Assembly (NCBI GenBank): GCA_937958625.1
Contig: CALGNO010000174.1
Coordinates: 1-61,640 of the forward strand
DNA length: 61,640 nucleotides
Direction: 5' to 3'
From: an uncultured Neomegalonema sp.
Lineage (GTDB): Bacteria > Pseudomonadota > Alphaproteobacteria > Rhodobacterales > Rhodobacteraceae
Below, piece after piece: positions 8,780 through 17,322 of this stretch (within the stretch, counting starts at the first letter, position 1; every line of letters starts with the position of its first letter). A program made the translations under genes and the position numbers. The notes beneath the pieces were generated by a model. That model was given only the letters and a program-made list of their open reading frames with translations, had not been told where the DNA came from and did not search any database.

Positions 8780-10009
8780 ATGGCTGATACCCTTATTTCC
8801 GTAGACCTGAGCGAAAGCCCCCACACGAATGAAAAGGTGCACAACCGCTGGCACTGCGACATTCCCATGGCGGATTGGGTGGAGCCGGGCGACGATTTTC
8901 TGATCGAGACCTATGACTGGACCGGCGGTCAGATCAAAAACGACGACGACGCGGCAGATGTGCGCGATGTCGAGCTTGAGCAGGTTCACTATCTTTCCGG
9001 TCCCATTGGCGTAAAGGGCGCGCAGCCCGGTGATCTGCTGGTCGTCGAGATCCTCGACATCGGCGCGAAAGAAGAGATGCAGTGGGGCTTCAACGGCTTT
9101 TTCTCAAAACAAAATGGCGGCGGCTTCCTGACCGAGCATTTCCCCGAGGCGCAAAAGTCGATCTGGGATTTCCACGGCATGTTCACGTCGTCGCGCCATG
9201 TGCCGGGTGTGAAATACGCTGGTCTGATCCACCCCGGTCTGATCGGGTGTCTGCCTGACCGTAAGATGCTGGATATGTGGAACGAGCGTGAAAGCGCCTT
9301 GGTCGCCACCGACCCCGAGCGCGTCCCGCCCCTCGCCGCCCTCCCCAACACCCAAAGCGCCCACATGGGCAAGATGACCGGCGAGGCTCGCGACAAGGCC
9401 GCGACCGAGGCCGCGCGCACCGTGCCGCCCCGCGAGCATGGCGGGAACTGTGACATCAAGGATTTGAGCCGCGGCTGCAAAATCTACTTCCCGGTCTATG
9501 TCGACGGCGCGGGTCTTTCGATGGGCGATCTTCACTTTAGTCAGGGCGACGGCGAGATCACCTTCTGCGGGGCCATCGAGATGGCCGGCTGGCTTCACCT
9601 GAAGGTCGAGCTTGTGAAGGACGGGATGAGCAAATACGGCGTGAAGAACCCGATCTTCAAGCCTTCGCCGATCAAACCGAAATACGATGATTTCCTGATC
9701 TTTGAGGGTATTTCCGTCGATGAAAGCGGAAAGCAGCATTACCTCGACGTGCATGTCGCCTATCGTCAGGCGTGTCTCAATGCCATCGAGTACCTGAAGA
9801 AGTTCGGTTACACGGGCGCGCAAGCCTACGCGATCCTCGGCACCGCGCCGGTTCAGGGACATATCTCGGGCGTCGTCGATATTCCGAACGCCTGCGCGAC
9901 GCTTTGGCTGCCGACCGACATCTTTGAGTGGGATATGATGCCCAATGCCGACGGGCCGACGAAATATCTCGACGGGTCGGTGGACATTCCGCTTGCGCCA
10001 GACCTCTGA
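8780..10009 (+). CDS. fmdA: Formamidase (acetamidase/formamidase family)
   Basis: Cytoplasmic enzyme of 409 residues, close to the usual 405-410 for formamidases. It hydrolyses formamide, and often acetamide, to ammonium and the carboxylate. Recognisable family stretches are VHNRWHCDIPMADWVEPGD, KDLSRGCKIYFPVYVDGAGLS and GDLHFSQGDGEITFCGAIEM, which hold the conserved His/Asp/Glu residues. ATG 8780 is preceded by GGAGGAAAAACC. Coupling of an urt-type transporter to fmdA and fmdB parallels the fmd cluster of Methylophilus, which is the main argument for amide rather than urea as substrate. No urease genes are visible in the window. Confidence 0.93.
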   Translation: MADTLISVDLSESPHTNEKVHNRWHCDIPMADWVEPGDDFLIETYDWTGGQIKNDDDAADVRDVELEQVHYLSGPIGVKGAQPGDLLVVEILDIGAKEEMQWGFNGFFSKQNGGGFLTEHFPEAQKSIWDFHGMFTSSRHVPGVKYAGLIHPGLIGCLPDRKMLDMWNERESALVATDPERVPPLAALPNTQSAHMGKMTGEARDKAATEAARTVPPREHGGNCDIKDLSRGCKIYFPVYVDGAGLSMGDLHFSQGDGEITFCGAIEMAGWLHLKVELVKDGMSKYGVKNPIFKPSPIKPKYDDFLIFEGISVDESGKQHYLDVHVAYRQACLNAIEYLKKFGYTGAQAYAILGTAPVQGHISGVVDIPNACATLWLPTDIFEWDMMPNADGPTKYLDGSVDIPLAPDL

Positions 10010-10018
10010 CCACTATGC

Positions 10019-10044
10019 GCCCCGGGGAAGCCCGGGGCCGTTTT
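10019..10044 (+). terminator. GC-rich hairpin between fmdA and fmdB
   Basis: GCCCCGGG, loop GAAG and CCCGGGGC form a perfect 8-bp stem, followed within two bases by TTTT. It starts 9 bases after the fmdA stop. The short T-tract suggests partial termination, leaving fmdB at lower expression. It could also act as a stabilising 3' end for the long transporter-fmdA message. Confidence 0.55.
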
Positions 10045-10068
10045 CCCTCTCGAAACTCCGAGGTTCCC

Positions 10069-10401
10069 ATGCCTGTCTACGAATACCAATGCGACGACCA
10101 CGGCGTCTTTGAAGCGATCCAGCCGATGGCCGCCTTTCGCGACCCGTGCGCCTGCCCCGCCTGCGGCACCGAGAGCCGCCGCGTGATGCTGACCGCCCCC
10201 GTGCGCAGCTCGACCGACCGCTCAACGATCAAGGCGCACGGTATCAACGAACGCTCTGCTGACAGCCCGAAAAAGGCGAGCACCCACGGACCGGGATGCT
10301 CCTGTTGCAGTGGCAGCAAGAAGAAAAGCCGCAAGACCCTTCACCGCCCCGACGGATCAAAGAGCTTCCCAAGCGCTCGGCCCTGGATGATCTCGCACTG
10401 A
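10069..10401 (+). CDS. fmdB: FmdB family zinc-ribbon protein
   Basis: Small protein of 110 residues beginning MPVYEYQCDDHGVFE, the FmdB/CxxC regulatory-protein signature. A zinc-ribbon follows (C8 with the CACPACG knuckle near residues 29-35), and a Cys cluster near 80 (GCSCCSG) may be an additional metal site. In Methylophilus the homologue was proposed to regulate the amidase genes; its true biochemical role is not established. I use ATG 10069. The track ORF begins inside fmdA in another frame. Confidence 0.82.
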   Translation: MPVYEYQCDDHGVFEAIQPMAAFRDPCACPACGTESRRVMLTAPVRSSTDRSTIKAHGINERSADSPKKASTHGPGCSCCSGSKKKSRKTLHRPDGSKSFPSARPWMISH

Positions 10402-10572
10402 CTACAGATGCCGGGCCGCGAAGGCGCTGCACCTCACCGACCAGCGGGCCTCATCCCGGTTGCCGCGCTGGACTGCGCGAAGTGATCGCCGCGTGCGAAC
10501 CCGGATTTCCTTGCCTCCAAAATCTCGAAAGCCATAGGGTTGCCCCGAACCGCAACGCGAAGGGAATACACG

Positions 10573-11451
10573 ATGGCGACTGTTGGATTTATCGGCCTGG
10601 GGCTCATGGGAAACGCCATGGTTTCCCGGTTGCTGGACAAAGGCTATGATCTGACCGTTCTGGCCAATCGCAGCCGCACGAATGTCGAGGCAGCTGTAGC
10701 ACGCGGGGCATCCGAGGCCGCTACCCCAAAGGCGTTGGCCGAGGCGAGTGACCTCGTGATGCTATGCGTGGACACCTCGGCCAGTGTCGAGGCAAGGATG
10801 CGCGGCGATGATGGCGTCATTGCCGGATTGCGGCCCGGTGCCGTGGTCATCGACTTTGGCACATCGCTGCCCGCATCGACCAGAAAGCTGGCCCAGGAAG
10901 TGGCGGAGGCTGGCGGCGCGTATCTCGATGCCCCCCTTGGCCGCACCCCGCAACATGCCTTCGACGGGTTGCTCAATATCATGTGCGCTGGCGACAAGGC
11001 CGCCTTTGACCGTGTCGAGCCGGTATTGAAGGATCTGGGCGAGAACGTCTTCCATCTCGGCGCATCCGGCGCTGGACATACCATCAAGCTGCTCAACAAC
11101 TTTTTCGGCATGACCGTCGCAAATGCGATGGCCGAAGTGATGGCGGTTGCGGACCATGCGGGCGTCGAGCGCAAACAGGCCTACGATGTCATCGCCGCCG
11201 GACCACTCCACTCGATGATGATGGATTTCGTCGCCGCCTATGGTGTCGAAGGCGATGCGTCAAAGCTGGCCTTTTCGATCCAGAATGCCGCCAAAGACCT
11301 CGGATATTATCGCCAGATGACCCGCGATGCCGGGGTCGAAAGTGTCATGGCCGTCCCGGCGGCAGACTCCATGGCCGATGCCGCCGAAACCATGGGGGAC
11401 CGGATGGTTTCAGAAATGGTCGATTACTATGCCAAGCGGTTCAAGTCTTGA
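10573..11451 (+). CDS. NAD(P)-dependent beta-hydroxyacid dehydrogenase (3-hydroxyisobutyrate dehydrogenase family)
   Basis: Protein of 292 residues with an N-terminal Rossmann motif GFIGLGLMGNAM, the substrate-site stretch YLDAPLGRTPQHAFDGLLN and the catalytic Lys region GASGAGHTIKLLNNFFG near residue 170. The family contains 3-hydroxyisobutyrate, tartronate semialdehyde and gamma-hydroxybutyrate enzymes, and the exact substrate cannot be read here. ATG 10573 has a GAAGGGAA ribosome site. The gene is monocistronic between fmdB and the convergent patatin-like gene, so context gives no pathway. Confidence 0.85.
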   Translation: MATVGFIGLGLMGNAMVSRLLDKGYDLTVLANRSRTNVEAAVARGASEAATPKALAEASDLVMLCVDTSASVEARMRGDDGVIAGLRPGAVVIDFGTSLPASTRKLAQEVAEAGGAYLDAPLGRTPQHAFDGLLNIMCAGDKAAFDRVEPVLKDLGENVFHLGASGAGHTIKLLNNFFGMTVANAMAEVMAVADHAGVERKQAYDVIAAGPLHSMMMDFVAAYGVEGDASKLAFSIQNAAKDLGYYRQMTRDAGVESVMAVPAADSMADAAETMGDRMVSEMVDYYAKRFKS

Positions 11452-11559
11452 CGCATAGCCACCGCGACAGGGCGCGACCGGCACGTAAGACGCGTTCGAT
11501 TGTGCTCGGCATGTCATGAACGCCGGGTTTTACGGGCCGGCGACCTGTGCAACGCGGCT

Positions 11560-12696
11560 TTATCCTTCGTGTTTCATGACGTCGAACGACTGAATATTCG
11601 GCGGCTCTGACCGCCACGGGCTGGGCGAGGCGGCCAACGCCTTTCCTGCCTCGAACAGTTCTCGCATCAACGCCGGGTCGAAATCCAGCGATGCCCCTTC
11701 ACCGGTATAGGCCTCGGGGACGGACGCCAGGTGAAACTCGGTATCGGAGTTCACGGCACGCGCGTATCCCCGGTAGACCGTTTGAATCAAAAGCTGACGC
11801 AACATCGTGCTGATTGATTTTTGAGCGATGTCGGCCAGGTCCGGTGCGACGGCGGCATACGCATTTCGCTCGGACAGAATATCGTTGACGATCACATAAA
11901 GATTGCGATCTTTCGCCGAAGCCCGGAACAGGAAATCGCTCAACAGAACCGGGGCCTTCAGCCCGCCATCGACATGGGCCTGGCGCAACTCCATGCCTTT
12001 TCGCGGCTTTATGTAGACGGGCCGAAAATAGACCGGCACGGTGGCCGAGGCGCGCAGGACTTTCCTGAAATGCAGCGCTGGATCGGCGCGATTGCCGCTG
12101 GCTATGGCACCCATATCCCAGACAATCAGGTCGCCGGAATCCAGATTGGTCGTCCCGATATAAAGCCTGCGTCCCTTGGCATGTTCGCGCGCAACTCGGG
12201 CGATAATCTCCGGCGCGATGGCCTGCTCTATCGCCCGCATGAGCGGTGTATTGTCATAGAGGCTGTCGGACAGGTATCCGAGCGCTCCCCGGTCAGTATA
12301 GATGTCGGCGTTCTGCACCTCGGTATAGAGTTCGCGAAGTTGCGCGTCATACTCCGGCCCGAGGAAAGCGAAAACGGACATGAGCGCGCCGGTCGATACA
12401 CCCGTGACGATATCGAATTCGGGCCGCGTGCCGGACTCGCTCCAACCGGTCAGAACGCCCGCGCCGAACGCGCCCCATGCGCCGCCGGAGGACAGCGCGA
12501 GGATATTGAGAGTCTGGTCGCTATCTTCATAGCCGACCCGATCGACCGGAACGATCTCCTGATTCTGCGGATTGATCGCTTCGATGGGCAGTGCCGTCCG
12601 ATATTCAGGGCTTTCCGGGGGCCGTTCGGTGCACCCCGTCATGGCGCTGGCGATGAAACCTGCGACGAGGACGATCACGCCGGTTTTCCGTGTCAC
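11560..12696 (-). CDS. Patatin-like phospholipase lipoprotein
   Basis: Predicted acyl hydrolase of 378 residues. The patatin signature is complete: oxyanion Gly-rich LSSGGAWGAFGAGVL, nucleophile elbow GVSTG, and catalytic Asp in HVDGGLKAP. I choose GTG 12696, preceded by GGGGAGG seven bases upstream. It gives a clean lipoprotein signal (TRKTGVIVLVAGFIASAMTGC) with Cys near residue 22; the track start would add a 36-residue non-signal extension. The mature protein would be membrane-anchored in the periplasm or outer membrane. The substrate is unknown; host phospholipid remodelling is as plausible as any exported activity. Confidence 0.83.
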   Translation of the reverse strand: MTRKTGVIVLVAGFIASAMTGCTERPPESPEYRTALPIEAINPQNQEIVPVDRVGYEDSDQTLNILALSSGGAWGAFGAGVLTGWSESGTRPEFDIVTGVSTGALMSVFAFLGPEYDAQLRELYTEVQNADIYTDRGALGYLSDSLYDNTPLMRAIEQAIAPEIIARVAREHAKGRRLYIGTTNLDSGDLIVWDMGAIASGNRADPALHFRKVLRASATVPVYFRPVYIKPRKGMELRQAHVDGGLKAPVLLSDFLFRASAKDRNLYVIVNDILSERNAYAAVAPDLADIAQKSISTMLRQLLIQTVYRGYARAVNSDTEFHLASVPEAYTGEGASLDFDPALMRELFEAGKALAASPSPWRSEPPNIQSFDVMKHEG

Positions 12697-13311
12697 AACG
12701 ATGCCTCCCCGACCAAGCGCAGCACTGCAATCCTCAGGTTTCATGCGTGCGGCAATCGAATACACCCATGCGGCAAAGATGCCGCAGCGAGGTTTTCTCT
12801 GCAATCGAATTGTCTTCGAAGGGATGTAACCGACGCGTAAGCTGCGCGCCGTTGCAGTAATCGGCAGCCCGTTGGGCAGCGATTTTCCGAACCTCGCCCG
12901 CAGTTCGACAACGGTCGATCAGACACCTCCCACAAGGGAAATCCCGGACGAGTCGGACCCACGGGCCGTTGCTGTCACAGTGGAAAATGTAAAATGCCAG
13001 ATAGGTTTACTTTTTTGTATAGCAATTTCACTGATGAACCTACGATTTTCGGTTCGTATGTACGTTCGTCCTACATTTTTTGCCACATAAGCTTGCTTGG
13101 AAATCGGGCTTTGGGGATGCGACTGCCAGGCAACAACGAGGCGATGATCTTCGTGACGTACGTATAAGCACAAGCTTATTGAGAGGCAGTTATTGGATGG
13201 TCACATGCCGAATTTTCGCGTCTGCCGCTCAGGTCGAGAAGTGCCCTAATCAGCCTGTTGCGCCGCAGCGAAAAGCCCTAAAGACTTCACCTGAACAAGC
13301 GGAGCCTTGAG
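12697..13311. other. Gene-poor left boundary of the accessory island
   Basis: No convincing gene. Around 12985-13090 the base composition drops sharply to AT-rich. It contains CGATTTTCG at 13043, which also occurs in complement within the repeat array at 23275. An inverted pair ATAAGCTTG (13087-13095) and CAAGCTTAT (13171-13179) is also present. This is the best candidate for the far end of the Tn7-like element, but the match is weak. Confidence 0.35.
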
Positions 13312-13917
13312 ATGCCTTGGATCATCAGACCGGGTGGTGACACCCCTTGGGGCGAAGAGCAAACCAAGCATCTGCCCACGCCGAAGTACGATGAGTGGCA
13401 GGCAAAGTTGGAGGCGTGGGAAGTGTCTGACGAGGGTATAGTAGGCGCCAGCGACATCTATCTCCGCGAGCTGAAGGAAGCCGCACCGATCAAGGACCGG
13501 GACCGGATGCCGAAGACCATCTTGTGGAAGAAGCGCGGCAAGCTGAAGGACTGCGTCGCGTTCTTTGAGCACTTTGTCCTGAGCCCCCGGGTTCAAGATT
13601 TAATTGAAGAATTGGAGCCAGGCGTCCAGGAATTTCTCGATGTCGATCTGGTAAACATTAAGACGAGCGAGTCTTGGCCGAAGTCCTATCGATTGCTGCA
13701 CGTCCGAAACGTGCTGACCGACGCCTTCGACGAAGCGCAGACGGACCCCGGTGACGGCAAGTTCGGCTTCAAACCGGACGCGATTGAAGGGCTGCACCTT
13801 TGGAAGCATCACCCATTCGGAAATACGTACTTCGCCTCCGACAGTTTCGTCACTGAATTGCAGGCCCGTGGAATAGAGGGCATCGGTGCCACTCCTGTGA
13901 AAGGACGCGGCGAATGA
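13312..13917 (+). CDS. Imm11-like (DUF1629-type) immunity protein, orphan
   Basis: Protein of 201 residues, no signal peptide or membrane segment. The C-terminal half has the pattern I associate with the Imm11/DUF1629 family: LSPRVQDLIEELEPG, then SYRLLHVRNVLTDAFDE, then HLWKHHPFGNTYFASD and a final VTELQARGIEGIG. These proteins are predicted to neutralise polymorphic toxin C-termini. No toxin gene is visible on either side, so it would be an orphan immunity gene, a pattern seen where defence against neighbours' toxins is kept. ATG 13312 follows GCGGAG. The family call is from memory of the pattern, not a search. Confidence 0.5.
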   Translation: MPWIIRPGGDTPWGEEQTKHLPTPKYDEWQAKLEAWEVSDEGIVGASDIYLRELKEAAPIKDRDRMPKTILWKKRGKLKDCVAFFEHFVLSPRVQDLIEELEPGVQEFLDVDLVNIKTSESWPKSYRLLHVRNVLTDAFDEAQTDPGDGKFGFKPDAIEGLHLWKHHPFGNTYFASDSFVTELQARGIEGIGATPVKGRGE

Positions 13918-14288
13918 CGACACGGGACGACGGCTCATGGCCCACTTGCAGTCTATCCAATCAGAGATAAGCGCTCGCCCGGCGGGTGCGGAACGCGCCC
14001 GCGTGGGGCGGGCGGGCGCGTGTCGGTGCTGCGCACCTCCCATTTCTCAAGAGGTTTTTCGCGTTCGTGCTTACTGCCGCTATGTGCAGCGCACACCCGA
14101 ATGGCAAGGTATGGCCAGACTCGGCTATCATCCGATGCGGAAGTTCACGGTGGTGACGAGGGTCAATCCTGTCATTGCATCAGTCGCATTTAATCTGAGT
14201 GAGGCCCCGGAAATTGCATGCACGTCGTCATGATTGCGAGCGGCACACTCAATGCCTGCAAGCGACTACAGTTTGTTCGGCTCAGGCG
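13918..14288. other. Intergenic region with one GC-rich hairpin
   Basis: No supported gene. CGCGCCCGC (13994-14002) and GCGGGCGCG (14012-14020) form a perfect 9-bp stem about 75 bases after the Imm11-like gene and may end its transcript, though no T-tract follows. The rest shows no clear motif. Confidence 0.4.
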
Positions 14289-14507
14289 TCAACCCAGCCC
14301 GTAGTGTTCCAGAATCAGCGCTTCACACTCTTCACTTGTTATCTCCCCAGCGACCCATTTTGCTGCCAGGCCGCGCGCGAAGTCGCTCAGCTCCATTTCC
14401 TCAAGCCTCAGTGAATGCTCGCTTTGTTCAGTTATCCGCTGACGTCGCTCGCGCTCCGCATCGGTGATTGCGGGCCGGTTGGTCTGAGCTGTCGTCACGT
14501 CATGCAT
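14289..14507 (-). CDS. VbhA-like antitoxin domain protein, orphan
   Basis: Small protein of 72 residues from the internal ATG 14507 (MHDVTTAQ). The track's extra 28 N-terminal residues look like untranslated sequence. The part ERRQRITEQSEHSLRLEEM followed by ARGLAAKWVAGEITSEECEALI resembles the VbhA antitoxin domain that blocks Fic AMP-transferases through an inhibitory helix. The expected inhibitory motif S/T-x-x-x-E-G/N is approximated by SLRLEE, with Glu in the last position. No Fic gene adjoins it, so it is either a remnant or acts in trans. Confidence 0.5.
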   Translation of the reverse strand: MHDVTTAQTNRPAITDAERERRQRITEQSEHSLRLEEMELSDFARGLAAKWVAGEITSEECEALILEHYGLG

Positions 14508-14608
14508 CGCTGGCTTTCCCGCTGTCAGAACGACACTGATCGTAATGTATTTGGGCGAATTTAGCAGAATAATCAGCGCTTGTCGCACCATCGTGTCAAA
14601 CTCAGAAG

Positions 14609-15475
14609 ATGACTGAAATGGGCGCGATGGATAACGATATCTCGGAGAATACCCAACCGTCTGAAAGCTGGCGCATGACGATCAACAGAGATCACTTCAA
14701 GAAATCCTTCTCTTCCTTGCCCGGCTGGATTTGCTCAGAGTGCCAAACCGGCACGATGCGCGAAGTCGAGGGTCAGCGCCTCGTACATGAGCCTCCGTGG
14801 TCAAGAGACGCTCGGGATCACGAAGCATGGGACCCAGATTGGATTTCGGAAGATTTTGCTGTCATTTTAGAATGTCAAAATCCCGACTGCGCGAAAGGCT
14901 CGGTCGTTTCGGGAACTACAAGCCAGCAATATGTTCAACTAACGGCGACGGAATTAGATTACGAGCTTATGCTGCACCCCTCGAATTTCACGATAGCTCC
15001 GCTAATCTTCAAAGCCCCAAACGGAACTCCCGATACCGTGATCTATGAACTGGATCGCGCATTTCATCTGTTCTGGTCGGACACTACTGCGGCGGCAAAC
15101 AAGATCAGAAACGTCGTCGAGGCTGTGCTTACGCAGCAGAAGGTGAAGCGAACGACGCTCAGCAAAAAGAACAGAAGGGTTCGACTGAACACACATGGCC
15201 GGATCAAGGAGTACGAGGCCAAAAAACCGGAACAAGCTGAATTGCTGATGGGTCTGAAATGGGTCGGCAATGCCAACAGCCATGTCACAACAGAAGATGT
15301 CAGCCGCGACGAATTGCTGAATGTCTTCGAGCTATGCGAGCACGCGCTGGTGGAAATTTACAAGCCCCATGCCAAGCAAATGAAGGCACGAGCAGCCGCT
15401 TATACGAAGCGCAAGGGCAGACCGGCCCCCGCGAAGAAACGCAGACGCCGCCGCCCGCGCCACAAACTAACCTAG
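14609..15475 (+). CDS. DUF4145 domain-containing protein
   Basis: Protein of 288 residues. An N-terminal zinc-knuckle-like pair (WICSECQTG near 37-45, CQNPDCAKG near 89-97) precedes the DUF4145 core, with the diagnostic LLMGLKWVGNANSHVT near residue 215. The tail (about residues 255-288) is extremely basic (KRKGRPAPAKKRRRRRP), suggesting nucleic-acid contact. DUF4145 is a HEPN-like helical domain often found in defence islands and beside restriction systems; no enzymatic activity is established. It is divergent from the VbhA-like gene. Confidence 0.75.
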   Translation: MTEMGAMDNDISENTQPSESWRMTINRDHFKKSFSSLPGWICSECQTGTMREVEGQRLVHEPPWSRDARDHEAWDPDWISEDFAVILECQNPDCAKGSVVSGTTSQQYVQLTATELDYELMLHPSNFTIAPLIFKAPNGTPDTVIYELDRAFHLFWSDTTAAANKIRNVVEAVLTQQKVKRTTLSKKNRRVRLNTHGRIKEYEAKKPEQAELLMGLKWVGNANSHVTTEDVSRDELLNVFELCEHALVEIYKPHAKQMKARAAAYTKRKGRPAPAKKRRRRRPRHKLT

Positions 15476-15505
15476 GGAGACGTCTGCGATCCAACTTTCG
15501 TGTTG

Positions 15506-16081
15506 TCACACCGCCAGCGATTCCGGGTAATCGTCCTCGGTAGGTGGCTTCCACGGCCAGCTACCGATACGCCACAGATTGTCGATATTCCGAATATACG
15601 TATCGACCTTCTCGCTCTTATCGTTAATCAAGCCCGCAAAGTCGGTCTGGTGCGGAGAGCCGAGCGATTTGTCGAACATTCCGAACTCACATGCCCAAGA
15701 ATCCATAGAAATTTGATCGGCGCAGATTCTCCCGACCTTAGCCTTGTAGGTATCGAGGTCGCTATCGGTTCCCGTCCACCAGAACTTGGCGGCCAATATT
15801 ACGGTCAGACCGCCCTTTCGCTCGCCGATATATTGAACCGGGAAGAGCAAGCCCGCGAGATAAATACGCTCAATCGCCTCGATAACGCGGGTGTCGTGGT
15901 CTTCATCCCATATTACGCCGAAGTCATGCACAAGCGCGTGGTCCACGCGCCGCCCGACCACGTCGCGCCACTCCGGCACACGAAAAACCGAGTAGTGACA
16001 GCCCCGGCCAATCGTCCCCTTCTCTTCGGGTTCGTCATGGACGCAGTGAAGAAAATTTGAATACGCAGGTGTAGAGGTCAT
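15506..16081 (-). CDS. Hypothetical protein, family not recognised
   Basis: Protein of 191 residues from ATG 16081 (the track adds a TTG two codons upstream); AAGGG lies in the leader. It is soluble, with no signal peptide, and rich in Trp and His in the middle (VDHALVHDFGVIWDEDHDTRVIEAIERIYLAG). The DHD-rich stretch could bind metal, but I do not recognise the family. It is convergent with the DUF4145 gene and divergent from the PadR gene, with a 200-bp AT-rich space upstream that probably holds both promoters. Confidence 0.55.
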   Translation of the reverse strand: MTSTPAYSNFLHCVHDEPEEKGTIGRGCHYSVFRVPEWRDVVGRRVDHALVHDFGVIWDEDHDTRVIEAIERIYLAGLLFPVQYIGERKGGLTVILAAKFWWTGTDSDLDTYKAKVGRICADQISMDSWACEFGMFDKSLGSPHQTDFAGLINDKSEKVDTYIRNIDNLWRIGSWPWKPPTEDDYPESLAV

Positions 16082-16283
16082 GTTCAATGCCCTTTCAAGA
16101 ATTGTCGCGGATTCCTCCGCTGCACCCCGACTTTCGGTCGCGGCTCTGGTTGCTTTTTAATATAATTACTGTGACGACGACTTACAACCGGCTCACGAAA
16201 ATACCAATCCGCTATGCACCTACTTGACGTTCAGCCAGCCGCATCTTATTTTTCCGGAAAGTGAAATAATATCGGATCGTGAG

Positions 16284-16616
16284 ATGAAGTCGAACCTCAT
16301 CAGCCGGGACATGGAAGTGCTGGGAGCCGTGCGCCGCCTTCGTGGCACCGGATACGGCGTCAATCTTCGAAAGGAGATCGCCAAGGTAACGGGCCGAATG
16401 ATGTCCTACGCCACGCTCTATGATGTTCTCGAGCGGTTGGAAAAAGACGGGCTTATCGTTGGACGAATGGCGGAACCAACGCCTGCTCGCGCGGGTCGCC
16501 CAAAACAGCTCTTCACAGTGACCGGAGTAGGTGAAAAAGCATATAGCACCGCCCTCGCTACGATGCAGAGTTTCGCGCCGCAGGCGATCCCCGCAGGTGG
16601 AGGGAAGTTGGCATGA
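16284..16616 (+). CDS. PadR family transcriptional regulator
   Basis: DNA-binding protein of 110 residues. The winged-helix core is GYGVNLRKEI, then SYATLYDVLERLEKDGLI, then the wing EPTPARAGRPKQLFTVTGVGEKA, all typical of PadR. The usual C-terminal dimerisation helix is short. The track ORF starts 20 codons too early; ATG 16284 follows GTGAG. It overlaps the next gene by ATGA and probably represses this two-gene unit in response to an unknown stress or ligand, as PadR proteins usually control membrane or efflux partners. Confidence 0.82.
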   Translation: MKSNLISRDMEVLGAVRRLRGTGYGVNLRKEIAKVTGRMMSYATLYDVLERLEKDGLIVGRMAEPTPARAGRPKQLFTVTGVGEKAYSTALATMQSFAPQAIPAGGGKLA

Positions 16617-17167
16617 ATCCGCAACAGAAAATGCTCGTTCTAGCTCTCGCAATGTCGGGCTTATTCGGTGTCCTGTTCGTGCTGGCGGGCGTCTTTGACG
16701 CTTTTGAACTTCCTGCTATCGTTGGAACGATCTCGTCTTTCACTGCTTTTTCGGTCGCTGTCGTCGCGATCTATTGCGGCCACCGCAGCAGTGACGAGGT
16801 TGATAGCATGGTGATAAAGATGCGTGATGCTCTAATGGGCATCTTGAGACTCGGCTCCGCAACCTCGCTGTTAGACGACAGCGAAGCAGCTCTCAGCAAC
16901 ACCCCTTCAATGGGCCTCGGCTTGCTCCGCCTAGTGACGCGAGGCGATGTACGGAAAAAGCTCGAAGGCGATTTAGTCGAAGAATACAATGAAGACATCG
17001 CGCCGGAGCACTCTAAGCTCTACGCTCAGTGTTGGTTTCTCATGCACGTCTTGTTGATCGCCGTAAAGCGCTTCGCTAAGGCGCTTGGCGAGACTTCCGG
17101 CCTCGCGGCCCTATTCCGCGCGTCTTTCGGCAACGGAAAGCGAAACGGCGACGAACCCGACGATTAA
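16613..17167 (+). CDS. Small membrane protein coupled to PadR, possible permease-prefix-domain protein
   Basis: Protein of 184 residues with two N-terminal membrane segments (about 8-30 and 36-55). The soluble part contains LLRLVTRGDVRKKLEGDLVEEYNED. The pattern LLR..-R-..LEGDL.EEY resembles the permease prefix domain found ahead of some MacB-type permeases next to PadR genes, but no permease follows here. A third hydrophobic stretch lies near 137-152. The start overlaps the padR stop (ATGA), indicating coupled translation. Function is unknown; a truncated or stand-alone relative of PadR-permease modules is an inference. Confidence 0.6.
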   Translation: MNPQQKMLVLALAMSGLFGVLFVLAGVFDAFELPAIVGTISSFTAFSVAVVAIYCGHRSSDEVDSMVIKMRDALMGILRLGSATSLLDDSEAALSNTPSMGLGLLRLVTRGDVRKKLEGDLVEEYNEDIAPEHSKLYAQCWFLMHVLLIAVKRFAKALGETSGLAALFRASFGNGKRNGDEPDD

Positions 17168-17322
17168 GCCGCACCATCATGAGCAATCTCTTGTCCGATT
17201 GGGGGGGGGTGAGGCCAAAGCGGCGATATTTAGAGGACACTCCCTTTAGAGGATCGACGCCAAATGCCCCAGCATGAGAAACACCATTACGTTCTGGTAT
17301 GCGCCCCGTGCCGCCCTCGGGG

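Noticed and set aside
12919-13173. Minus-strand ORF of 84 residues in the left boundary region
   Set aside because: No ribosome site or family resemblance; it spans the base-composition change and is probably chance.
17201-17209. Run of nine Gs after the PadR-linked gene
   Set aside because: Possibly phase-variable, but it is in a non-coding stretch with no promoter or gene frame depending on it; it may also be a sequencing artefact.
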